Part shown: piece by piece, positions 53,522 to 64,000 of the stretch | Layout: the number at the start of each line of letters is the position of its first letter | Numbering within the stretch: position 1 is the first letter of the stretch | Assembly: GCA_030789695.1 (NCBI GenBank) | Contig: JAULAV010008685.1 | Coordinates: forward strand, 1-64,000 | Source: Scilla litardierei | Lineage: Eukaryota > Streptophyta > Magnoliopsida > Asparagales > Asparagaceae | Reading direction: 5' to 3' | Length of the DNA: 64,000 nucleotides | Position numbers and translations under genes: made by a program | The notes under the pieces: generated by a model | The model's database searches: none | What the model was told of the DNA's origin: nothing | What the model saw: only the letters and a program-made list of their open reading frames with translations

Positions 53522-56500
53522 CTTTATATTAATTGATATGATTTTTATTACCTAATTTCTGTCTTCTCTTATTTTTCAGTTGAAAATAGTGATCTCCCGG
53601 GTCCAACGGACATTTTTTGCGGATTATTTAGAGCTCGTGTCTATTTTTATGCATTTTTGGGAAGTTATGCATCTTTTTATTAAATGACATGATTTTTTGG
53701 ACTAATTTGGTCGTTTCTTATTTTTTTTCATTTGAAGATAGCGATCTCCCTGTTCTAACGGACATTTTTGCTGATTTTTTTGAGCTCAGGTCTATTTTCT
53801 ATATTTTCTGGAAGATATATTACTTTTTATTAAGTGATATCATTTTTGGCCTAATTTTTGTCTTCTCTTATTTTTCAGCTGAAGATGGCGATCTCCATGT
53901 TCCAACAGACATTTTTGCGAATTTTTCAGTGCTTAAAGATATTTTCTAAATTTTATTTAAGATATGTATATTTTTATTAAATGGTATGATTTTTCGCCTA
54001 ATTTTGTCTTCTCATTTATTCAATTGAAAATGACGATCTCCCGGTTCCAACGGACATTTGTTAGGATTTTTTTCGAGCTCGATATTATTTTTCTACATTT
54101 TTTGGAAGTTATGAATCTATTTATTACATGGCCTAATTTTGTCATCTCTTATTTTTAAGTTGAAAATGGCGATCTTCCAGTTCCAACGAACATTTGTGCG
54201 GATTTTTCTTAGCTCCGCGCTATTTTCGACATTTTCTGTAAGATATGAATATTTATATTTATTGATATTATTTTTATTATCTAATTTCTGTCTTCTCTTA
54301 TTTTCCAGTTAAAAATGACGATCTTCCAGGTCCAACGGACATTTTTTGTGGATTTTCAAAGCCCGGGTCTATTTTTATACATTTTCGAGAAGTTATGGAT
54401 CTTTTTATTAAATCATATGATTTTTTGGACAAATTTGGCTGTTTCTTATTTTTTTTCGTTGAAGATGGCGACCTCCCGGTTCCAAAAGACATTTTAAGGG
54501 ATATTTCTAAGCTTCGGGCTATTTTCTAAATTTTCTGTAAGATATAAATCTGTATATTAAATGCTATGATTTTTTACCCCAATTTTGTCTTCTCTTATTT
54601 TTTAGTTGAAGATGTCGATCTCCTGGTTCCAACAGACATTTTTACATATTTTTCTCAGCTCGAAACTATTTGTAAAAGTTCATTGAAGATATAGATCTTT
54701 GTATTAATGATTTGATTTTTATAGACTAAGTTTGTCTTCTCTTATTTTTCAGTTGAAGATGGCGATCTCCAAGTTCCAACGGACAGTTTTACGGATTTTT
54801 CTGACCTCGGGGCTATTTTCTAAATTTTCTGGAAGATATGGATCTTTTTATTAAATGAAATGATTTTTGGCCTAATTTTGTCTTCTCTTATTTTTCACTT
54901 GAAGATGGCGGTCTCCTGGTTCTAACTGACATTTTTACGGATTTTTCTGAGCTCCGAGCTATTTTCTATATTTTCTGTATGATATGAATCTTTATATTAA
55001 ATGATATGATTTTTATGGCCTAATTTTGTGTTCTTATTTTTTAAGTTGAAGATGGCGATCTCCCGATTCCAACAGACATTTTTCCGGATTTTTCTGAGAT
55101 CGGTGCTATTTTCTACATTTCTAGGAAGTTATAGATCTTTTAATTAAATGATATGATTTTTTGGAATAATTGGTCGTCTCTTATTTTTCGTTGAAGATGG
55201 CGATTTCCAGTTCTAACGATCAATTTTAGAGATTTTCTGATGTCCAGACTATTTTCTAAATTTTCTTCAAGAAATGAATCTTTATATTAAATGATAAGAT
55301 TTTTAGCCTAAGTTTGTCTTCTCTTATTTTTCAGTCGAAGATGACGATCTTCCGATTCCAACGGGCTTTTTTGCATTTCTTTCAGCTCGGAACTATTTTC
55401 AAAAGTTCATTGAAGATATGGATCTTTTATTATATGATATGATTTTTAAAGAATAAGTTTGTCTTCTTATTTTTCAATTGAAGATGGCGATCGCCCAATT
55501 CCAACAGACATTTTTGCAGATTTTTCTGACATCGTGGCTATTTTCAAAATTTTCTGGAAGATATGGATGTTTTTATTAAATGATATGATTTTTGGCCTAA
55601 TTTTTCTTCTCATATTTTTCCGTTGAAGATGGCGATCTCCCTGTTCCAACAAATATTTTTCAGATTTTCTAATCTCCAGTCTATATATTCTATATTTTTT
55701 GTTAGATATGAATCTTTATATTAAATGTTATGATTTTTATAGCCTAATTTTGTCTTCTCTTATTTTCAATTGAAGATGGTGATCTTCCGGTTCAAACGGA
55801 TACTTTTGCGGATTTTACTTGACTTTATATTTTCTGGAAGATGTGTATCTTTTTATTAAATGACATTATTTTTGGCATAATTTTGTATTCTCTTTTTTTA
55901 AGTTGAAGATGGCGACCTCCCTATTCCAGCGGGCATTTTTGTGAATTTTACTTAGCTGAATTTTTTATTATATTTTTGGCATAATTTTGTTTTCTCTTAT
56001 TTTTCAGTTGAAGATGGCGATCTCCCTGTTCCAATGGATATTTTATGCATATTTTTCTGAGCTTGAGTCTATTTTCTACATTTTCTGGAAGATATGGATC
56101 TTTTTATTAAATGATATCATTTTATAACCTAATTTTGTCTTCTCTTATTTTAGAGTTGAACATGGCGATCTCCCGATTCCAAAGGACATTTTTACGGATT
56201 AATTTTACATCGGGGCTATTTTCTAAATTTTTTGTAAGATATGAATCTTATTATTAAATTATCTGATTTTTGCCTAAGTTTGTCTTCTCGTATTTTTCAA
56301 TTGAAGATGGCGATCTCCCGATTCCAACGGATATTTTTATCGATTTTTATGAGCTCTGTGCTATTTTCTACATTTTATGGAAGATATGGATCTTTTATTA
56401 AATGATATGATTTTTATAACATACGTTTCTCTTCTCTTATTTTTTTTCTGTTGAAGCCGGTGATTTACCGGTTCCACTGCACATTTTTGCAGATTTTTCT

Positions 56501-56558
56501 TAGGTTGGGGCTATTTTTTTACATTTTATGGAAAACATGGATCCTTTTATTAAATGTT
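53522..56558 (-). repeat. 147-bp satellite array, about 20 monomers, reverse orientation
   Basis: The same satellite as at 2118-45790 but reverse-complemented: TTCAGTTGAAGATGGCGATC and CTAATTTTGTCTTCTCTTAT recur every 145-150 bases. The polarity change lies across the 45791-53521 island. Confidence 0.94.
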
Positions 56559-56657
56559 TGTTATAAATAGGGTCTAATGGGCCTATTGCGTATCCACCCA
56601 TATTGAATAATATGTATATGCGGCTAGGGGTTTCCTAGCCCTTAACCCTCCACAACA
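56559..56657 (+). repeat. 5' LTR (99 bp)
   Basis: TGTTATAAATAGGG...CCACAACA. About 90% identical to the right copy by eye, so the insertion is old compared with the Tat-type copies. Confidence 0.88.
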
Positions 56658-57410
56658 CGTTATCAACACGACTGCTCGTGGAAAAGACGACGGCTCGTGA
56701 GAGGGAGGTGGCCCGCGGAACCTCCGATGATTTTTTTCGCAATGCAACACTTCACGAGACGACACGGATTTTTTTCGGGCATCCTTCATCGAACGTTGCT
56801 AGATCTAGAGGATGGATCTAGATGTAATCGCACAAAAAGCTCGATCTAAACCTATTTTTTCGTAAATTATGTTTAGATCTGTTAAATCTTGGACCAAAAT
56901 CAATGTTTTACAAAATACAAATCATATTTTATGACAAAAACATTGATTACAAAAATAAAAATTGGATTTTGTAACAAAAATCGGATTTTTAAGATGATGG
57001 AGATATTTTCTCAATATACGAAGGGACTCCTCATTTTTTTCATCAATATTTTAATAAGCAGATGTTGTTTGATAGACTCTTGTGTTACAAGTTGCCCAAC
57101 GATGCAACAATCTACGTCGCTTGTCTTGCATGTGCAACACGCGAATTAATTATTTAACTGTATTAATGCTGTAAAATTCTTTTTTCTTTTGGTGCCTGCT
57201 TGTTTATACAAACAAGTAGTCTCATGTTTAGGATCCATGTGTTACAATATTAATTTGTAGTACTAATAATAGTACATCACTGTGAGGAAGCCCCAAAACC
57301 CTCATGAGATGAGAGGTCTAAGTGATAATTCCTAGATATACCTTAACGGGCTGGCTCATATCATTTCTCTTTATTTATTTGAGACTGTTTGCATTATACG
57401 CCTTCCACCC

Positions 57411-57790
57411 GCCTGCAAGGGGCTCCGCCGCCCCGAAGGCGGCGCCCCCTGCAACGACACCCCCGCCGCAGGGGGGCTCGCTGCCCCGAAGACAACGTCT
57501 CCCACCATGCCCTTCTTCTTCATTAGAAGGGGGGCCGGCCCTGACGGCCGGGCAAAACCCACGCGCCTTCATGTCCCATGTTTTGATAAACGCCGGCAAA
57601 GGGGGCTCGTAGCTCTGCTGGCTGCGGCCCCCCCCCCCACAAATCCGATCAACACCGATAAAGGGAGGAGCTTCGCAGCCCTGACGGCCATGTCCCCCTC
57701 ACCTAAAATCCTAGCCAAGGGTTTTTCGTGGCCCTGAAGGACGCCGTCGCGTCCTCGCGCACCCTTCAAGGCCCTAACGCTCGTCACCGC
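57411..57790. other. GC-rich block inside the copia element
   Basis: A sharply GC-rich stretch (GGCTCCGCCGCCCCGAAGG, CCGGCCCTGACGGCCGGG) within an AT-rich element. Small inverted repeats are visible. Open frames in it are short and proline/alanine-rich. It sits where gag would start, but I see no gag motif. Confidence 0.5.
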
Positions 57791-57933
57791 GCTAATCACG
57801 CGAAAACTAACCCAAACCCTAATTAGGGTCTTTGGACAGACATGTATGATGGGGAATCCTAAATTTTAAATGGGGCTTTTCGGGACGTATAATTAATTCT
57901 CCATTTTACCATTATATGCCTGAAGCATATATA

Positions 57934-58110
57934 TGATGAAAATTTTAAATGCACGTAGCATAATTTTATATCTGAGATTAAATCTTTTGAATGCTTGTTG
58001 CATAACTACATGCCTGTGATGAAAACTTTAAATGCACGTAGCATAATTATATATCTGCAATTAAATCTTTTGAATGCATGTTGCATAACTACATGCCTGT
58101 GATGAAAACT
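57934..58110 (+). repeat. 83-bp direct repeat, two copies and a partial third
   Basis: Units begin TGATGAAAAYTTTAAATGCA at 57934 and 58017 and a third begins at 58100; they contain ATTAAATCTTTTGAATGC and GTTGCATAACTACATGCCTG. Confidence 0.85.
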
Positions 58111-61100
58111 ATATATAGTTTTGTTGCATATCTTATGTTCTGTTATACACATTTTATTTAGCATGCTAAAATCTCTATGATATATTTTTAATTCCGGTAG
58201 CATAACTATATGTCTGCGATGAAATTATTTGAATGCCTGCAACATATAAATAACATGTGTATACATCATATATGTTTCAATTCATGTTAACCGAGCATAC
58301 ATTTTTAGCTCACATGCTTGATATTGTTTGCATGGATAATTTAGTTTCTTTCAACTATTTTATTGAGCATACCTTTTTAGCTTACAAGATTTTTATTTTG
58401 TGCATGATACATCATTAAATGTTACATATTCCACACTTATATGCGCATTCAATGCTTATGCTCATGCTCATGATATGACAATGTTTTATGACAACAAACC
58501 AATCATAATTTCAAAAAAGTTTAACATCATATCTACTTAAACAAATTGAACCTGAGTTCAAATCAAATCAAAAGTCAACACCCTTTTACTCAAATAAAAT
58601 AAAAATTACCAAATACAATGGATTATGTGAAAATCAATTATGCGATCTTTTTAGAGATACACATTTTGCGGTAAATAGATCTCTCAGATCTATAGCCTTT
58701 ATAAACCAATATTGACACCTGCAGTTGTCATAACACCGCTAAACTCTTTTAGAATAATTTCAATATACAAGGTATAATTCTTGAATCTAGCCTTAATTTT
58801 AAGCATACGCCCGAAGTCGTGGCTTAATAAATAAGTGAGAAATTATAAATTTTGTAGCCACGTATCTGGTTCCCCTTGAGCATGATTCTCTATCCATATA
58901 ATACTTGAATGACTCGATAAAAATGGCCTGGAGACCATACTTGAGCATTCAAATAGGCTTTTAAAAGTCTCTCATAAATTAGAAAAGTGGAAATATAGAA
59001 ACTAATTCATTTCTCTTGTTTATGTCTACTTAGTAAGACTAATATTCATTCTTCCTTATAAATGACAATAAGGAAGACTGAAAACAGGGAAAGTTCTGAA
59101 TAAAATGAGAAATGGAAGATATGATATACCTCGACATGGAGTAAACAATGGCAAACCAATATCAGACCTTAAGTTTTGATAAGACACATAATCTTTTGCA
59201 ACATAAATGAGCATTAACTTATGCCATATAAAAATATATATATACATAGTCTAAACGACGAAAGTCAATTGACCTTGTGTATATCTAGCTACTCCCCGAG
59301 GACAAATAAACTTTGAAAACAAATTTAATCTGTTGACATAAAATAAATCTTAATGAGTATAGTTGCAGACGTATGCTATCAAAAACATTTAACCATAATA
59401 ATAGTCCATTTGAAAACTTTTTTGGACGTCTACTTGAGATACAGGCTTTGCAAACCTGAATACTCTATATGAGGATACCCAGTACTCTCAAAAATCAATA
59501 AAAGAAACTTACCAAGTTTTGATGGATATTCGTCAAAATGAAATCCCGAATTAATGATTCAAGAAATCAATGAAGCCTAAAGCTTTGTCCCATTATGATA
59601 CACATAATAGTCAATGTGAAGATGTAATCCTTCACATTTAGAACACAGTTCACCTATTAACGAACATAATTAATTTGAGCATTTTAATGGACTTTCAAAA
59701 GTCCCACATAAATTCAAAAAGAGGGATTAATTTGGAATACCAGAAGTGTCCAAAATCGACCAACTTTGGAACGATGTCACCCTGGATTGATGATGCGAGA
59801 CATTATTAACCAATCCTATAAATCTGACGAACCCGAAGATTCTTCAAAATGGGTGAAACTTTCATTATCCCATTCAAAAGGAAAAAAATGATTACGAGAT
59901 CATCTCCATTCACGTGGACATTGACTCTCTTCACTTCCTCAAAAGAGTTTAAGATGATATATTTACTATCATCATTAACATAATAAGACCTTTAGGTCTC
60001 TTGAGAGTATTTGAGGGATAAAAATGGACTTATCCGCTCCCTACATAGGGCTGATGATGTACTTAAGAGTACTCATCCATACATTCTCTAAAAATGGTCA
60101 TTATCAAACCTATTATCCAACCATGGTCCATCTTTTAACAGGTTATAAGACACATTAATAAATGGCGGGAACATTCGATAACACTGGAAAATCAAATAAT
60201 ATTTACAACCGGAATAATGTCGAACACCCTGAAGTTTGTGTTCACACCCAAAATGGGTTATATAAATAAATCATTAAAGTGATTTAAACGGATAACTTAT
60301 CCATTAAAAATCCAGTTGTAGGTGACTACACATGAACATGCAATTACAATGCAAACCATCAAAACGCCTCCTTAGAACCTATTTATATGGGCCTGATCAC
60401 CTCATATAAATAGTTTCTGAGAACCCCTAACGGGAGAAGCGTTTAGAGCACATCTTACAGATTGTGCCATGATGTGTACACATCCCCATATCACCATTAA
60501 AACCCATCAAAATGCACTCCAAACAGGGGAAGCATTTAAATTCACTTCTCTTAAGATGTGCATTGATGGACCCTCCTTTAAAGATTCGATGCGATCCTGA
60601 AGATCTTTCACATTCAGAAATCTTTAATTTCCCAATATAAGGTTCAACAGAAATATTATAATCTTCCATAAGCATGGAGTACAATTTGACCATTTCAAAC
60701 ATTAATACCTATGATCTGATTATCATTAAATTGTGATGAGATCCTGAAGATCCAAACTTATGAAACTGTTAAACAGTTATCAGACATAGTTACTGACAAT
60801 ATAAATATTGTCAAATTCACATATCCCTGCTGCTAAAAATCCATCTAGGATTGACATACCAAATCTAATAGATGTAATCCACTAATAGCAGGAGTGGATG
60901 TCCTCAATGGATGAGAGGACATACCACGAGGCTCCAAAACGAGAATAACTCCTGGAGACCCTAAAGCAATACCACCACAGGAAAGTGAGCTCATCTCCAT
61001 ATCCTCTCCCTTTCCAGAACCTCTAAAACAGATGAATCTGGAATAAATTAAAATATTATTGAATAATGTACGTACAGGGGGGAGGTGTTTGGATAAAAAC

Positions 61101-61589
61101 ACACTTGTCGACAATTATATACTCACATTTCATTTTGCCATTTTAATGATAAATATCGTTCCACACTTCGTTTCCTGAAGCAAACATAGATATTGGCCAA
61201 TAATGTAGAATGAGGCAATAATAAGTTGAGCTGGACTCACTTATGAAATGTGAAGATTTTGGACCTGAAGTCCTGATATCAAAAGATATCAAACCTGTGG
61301 GCTAACCGAGTATTGTATAAACATAAACATAAATAAATAAAATCATATGCTATAAGCAATACACTATCGCTTAGAGATTTATTTCGCTGAAACCAGGAAG
61401 TAATCAAGTAAGATGAGCTTGACTCACTTACAAAATTATATAAACTGATGCATCGCGCTCTTTGGTCATAGTTACGAAAATCATGCGATTGGCAAAGGAA
61501 ATTTTGGGCTATGTTGCTATCGATGATGTGACAACATAACCTTACGGATTTCCTCCTTATTTGCATGGATAGATTTTTGGGACATCTAT
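58111..61589. other. internal region of the copia element, no gene recognised
   Basis: AT-rich DNA with stops in every frame. By position it should hold gag, integrase and most of RT, but I could not read any conserved block. The frames at 60427-60702 and 60845-61114 (minus) are open by chance as far as I can tell. Confidence 0.5.
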
Positions 61590-61850
61590 CTAATGAAATT
61601 ATCATCCTGAAGATGACACCATCATCCAGAAGATGCATTATCATCCAGAAGATAAAATTATCATCCTGAAGATGAAATATCATCCAGAAGATGACACCAT
61701 CATCCAGAAGATGAATTATCATTTAGAAGATGAATAATCATCATAAAGATGAAATTATCATCCAAAAGATGAAAACATTATACCGAAGATGCCTTATTAT
61801 CCAGAAGATGAAATTATCATCCCGAAGATGAAACTTTATACACCCAAAGT
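61590..61850 (+). repeat. irregular 15-18 bp repeat, ATCATCCAGAAGATGA
   Basis: Around 14 copies of ATCATCC(A/T)GAAGATGA with variable A/T linkers. Each copy is partly self-complementary (ATCATC...GATGA). On the minus strand it gives a spurious Leu/Asp/Met-rich frame. Confidence 0.85.
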
Positions 61851-61921
61851 TGATAACGAAACATGGACAATTGCAATCCACTAATACACCTACTGGTTGT
61901 ATGAATGCATATTTAGTCTCC

Positions 61922-62113
61922 TTCCATTCGCTGGAAGAGGGTAAGGATATCCTAGGTCCTGAAGTGCCTTACTTAAGTGTTTTTGATACACTCCTTTATT
62001 TGGCCAACTACACGCGACTCTAGATAGCATTAGCAGTAAATCTGGTAGCCAGATACAGTGCAGCACCTGCAGCGCACCACTGAACCAAAGATATGTAGCT
62101 TTTGCGCTACCTC
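61922..62113 (+). pseudogene. Ty1/copia RT-RNase H junction remnant
   Basis: A single frame reads LEEGKDILGPEVPYLS, then TLLYLANYTRL, then IALAVNLVARYSAAPAAHH and LLRYL. This matches the copia block 'GPEVPYLSAIGALMYLAN...' and '...DIAFAVNLLARYSSAPTRRHW...LRYL' as I know it from the family. Internal stops (TAG at about 62021, TGA and TAG further on) show it is dead. Confidence 0.85.
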
Positions 62114-62872
62114 TAAAGGTTAAGAATCATCCTACATGTTAAATGTATTTGCAGGTACATGTTACAGATCATCGCGATGACTACAACAAAGGAACGACTA
62201 ACTCCTAGAGACCAGCAAAGCATGCTTCCTAGGCAACACCAATCCCACCATCCCGAGAGGCTCATCATCCAAGAAGGAAATCATGAGTATGCAGAGCCAG
62301 GTCCTACAGTACCTCATAGACACAGTGACGACTGGGTCAGAGACGTGGAGAAACCTACCGAGTCTGTAGACCACTCCTCCTCAGAAGAGCTCCCTCAAAT
62401 TCAGTAGCTACCATATATGAATGATACGTGTATAGATGAGCGATACTTGTATAGATGAGTGATGTCTTGTACTTTGTACTTATTTCCAGAATACTGTAGG
62501 AGATTGACGTATAGTTGCCTAGGAGATCAGCAAGCCTACATCTTGTATAGATCTTGGGGAGCCAAATGAATGTTGTACTCTTTTTCCTTGGCTATTGGTT
62601 TTTTCCCACTGTGTTTTCCATTTTAACGAGGCAATCTCATTGACTCTGGATCCAGAAGTATCCACCCCAAAATACTTCCACTAATAGGGGAAGTTATGGA
62701 GAACTGTACTCTTTTTCCTTGGCTATTGATTTTTCCCACTGTATTTTCCATAGCTAAAGGTTTTAACGAGGCAGTTATTCCTAACTTAGGATCTGGAAGT
62801 ATCCACCCCTTATGATACTCATAAGAACTATGGATCATGCAGTATTCATATGTTGAGTATACAACGATGGTT

Positions 62873-62885
62873 GGATAAGGGGAAG
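62873..62885 (+). other. polypurine tract of the copia element
   Basis: GGATAAGGGGAAG directly before the right LTR, confirming plus orientation. Confidence 0.7.
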
Positions 62886-62982
62886 TGTTATGAATAGGGT
62901 CCAATGGGCCTACTGAGTATCCACCCACATTGAATAATATATATGAGGCTAGGGATTTCCTAGCCCTTAACCCTTCACAACA
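62886..62982 (+). repeat. 3' LTR (97 bp)
   Basis: TGTTATGAATAGGG...TCACAACA followed by ATGTT. Confidence 0.88.
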
Positions 62983-64000
62983 ATGTTATGATTTTTTGGC
63001 CGAATTTTCTCTTTTCTTTTTTCAGTTGAAGATATCAATATCTCAGATCAAAAAGGCATTTGTGCAGATTTTTTTTGAGCTACGGGCAATTTTGTACATT
63101 TTCTGTAAAATATGGTTCATTATATTAAATGATATGATTTTCATAGCCTAATTTTGTCTTCTCTTATTTTTTTCAATTTTAAAATGGCGATCTCCCAGTT
63201 CCAACGGACATTTTGGCAGATTTTTCTGAGCTCGGGGCTATTTTTCTATATTTTTGGAAAGTTATATATATTTTTATTAAATATAGGATTGTTGGCCTAA
63301 TTTTGTCTTCTCTTATTTTTCAGTTGAAGATGGCGATCTTCCGGTTCCAACGACCATTTTTGCCGATTTTTCTAAGCTCGGAACTATTTTCTATAGTTTA
63401 TTGAAGATTAGGATCTTTTTATTAAACGATATGATTTTGTAGACTAAGTTTGTCTTATCTTATTTTTAAGTTGAATACGACGATCTCACGTTTCCAACGG
63501 ACATTTTTTGCGAATTTTTCTATGCTCCATGCTATTTTCAACATTTTCTGCAAGATATGTATATTTATATTAAATGATATGATTTTTAAAGCGTAATTTT
63601 GTCTTCTCTTATTTTTCAGATGAAGATGGTGATCTCCTGGTTCAAACAGACATTTTACGGATTTTTCTCAACTCATGGCTATTTTCTACATTTTCTGTAA
63701 GATATGAATCTTTATATTAAATGATATGATTTTTATAGCCTAATTTTTCTTCTCTTATTTTTCAAGTTGAAGATGGGGATCTCTTTGTTTCAACGGAAAT
63801 TTTGCGTATTTTTCTGAGATCGAGGCTATTATATATATTTTCTGGAAGATAAGAATTTTTATATTAATTGATATGATTTTTGTTGCCTAATTTTTTCTTC
63901 TCTTATTTTCCCCTTGATGATGGCTTTTTATTAAATGATATGAGTTTTTGGTCTTAATTTGTCTTTTCTAATATTTCGGTTGAAGATGTCGATCTCCCGG
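62983..64000 (-). repeat. 147-bp satellite array, about 7 monomers, reverse orientation
   Basis: Continues 53522-56558 in the same reversed orientation and register, and runs off the window. Confidence 0.93.

Larger units (their letters stand above)
56559..62982 (+). mobile_element. decayed Ty1/copia retrotransposon with very short LTRs (6424 bp)
   Basis: Direct repeats 56559-56657 (99 bp) and 62886-62982 (97 bp) with TG...CA ends, flanked by the duplication ATGTT (56554-56558 and 62983-62987). A PPT-like GGATAAGGGGAAG precedes the right repeat; CGTTATCAACACG after the left one may be the primer site. A copia RT/RNase H remnant at 61922-62113 gives the superfamily. Most of the internal region has lost coding potential. 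Confidence 0.88.

Noticed and set aside
61279..61722. 147-codon minus-strand frame with repeated LLDDGVIFWMI
   Set aside because: Antisense of the ATCATCC-GAAGATGA repeat plus flanks.
62159..62407. 82-codon frame MLQIIAMTTTKERLTPRDQQ...
   Set aside because: It lies after the copia RT remnant and might be an element tail, but it matches nothing I know and may be chance; not called as a gene.

Overview
The window is nuclear DNA of a flowering plant. It looks like pericentromeric or centromeric heterochromatin: about 14 kb of a tandem satellite with a 147-bp period, into which LTR retrotransposons and small DNA transposons have inserted. I found no intact host gene, no rRNA, no tRNA and no CRISPR array. 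The only open gene I trust is the spliced antisense gene of one retrotransposon (38121-40256, minus). A monocot is possible from the GC-rich retrotransposons, but I cannot name the species.

Layout. 1-2117: 3' part of a Ty3/gypsy element of the Tat type (antisense-gene fragment, PPT, LTR). 2118-3859: satellite. 3860-11184: complete minus-strand non-autonomous element (TSD GAAAA) with no gag or pol, a 52-bp hairpin array and a captured piece of a plasma-membrane H+-ATPase gene. 11185-12296: satellite. 12297-13257: LTR-like piece of another family. 13258-21616: minus-strand composite of truncated gag, LTR, internal region (antisense gene, hairpin array, gag, no pol) and LTR. 21617-24272: satellite. 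24273-32123: plus-strand element with the same plan (gag, hairpin array, antisense gene, no pol) and a hAT-type MITE in its 3' LTR. 32124-32987: satellite. 32988-41545: plus-strand element (TSD CATAT) with pol and the antisense gene but almost no gag. 41546-45790: satellite with a MULE-like MITE at 42785-43398. 45791-50544: low-copy island with broken gene fragments, including a nucleobase-ascorbate transporter pseudogene with a duplicated exon. 50545-53521: 3'-truncated Tat-type element. 53522-64000: satellite in the opposite orientation, interrupted by a decayed Ty1/copia element with 97-99 bp LTRs (56559-62982, TSD ATGTT).

How the parts relate. The Tat-type elements share LTR ends (TG...CA), a GGGGGCAAT-like PPT, a TGGCnnnGTNTGTGGGAA primer site, and a 7-bp-stem hairpin in the transcribed LTR leader whose stem sequence changes in a compensatory way between subfamilies. 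Gag and pol lie on different copies: two have gag without pol, one has pol without gag, one has neither. Three copies (plus one cut by the window edge) carry a three-exon gene on the opposite strand, usually with its own TATA box. The copies lacking pol carry tandem arrays of a GGGG-CAACT-CCCC-like hairpin that resembles the PPT. Together this suggests a family of trans-complementing, partly defective elements living in a satellite array. Most clear nonsense mutations are C-to-T type changes at CG or CHG sites, as expected of methylated heterochromatin.
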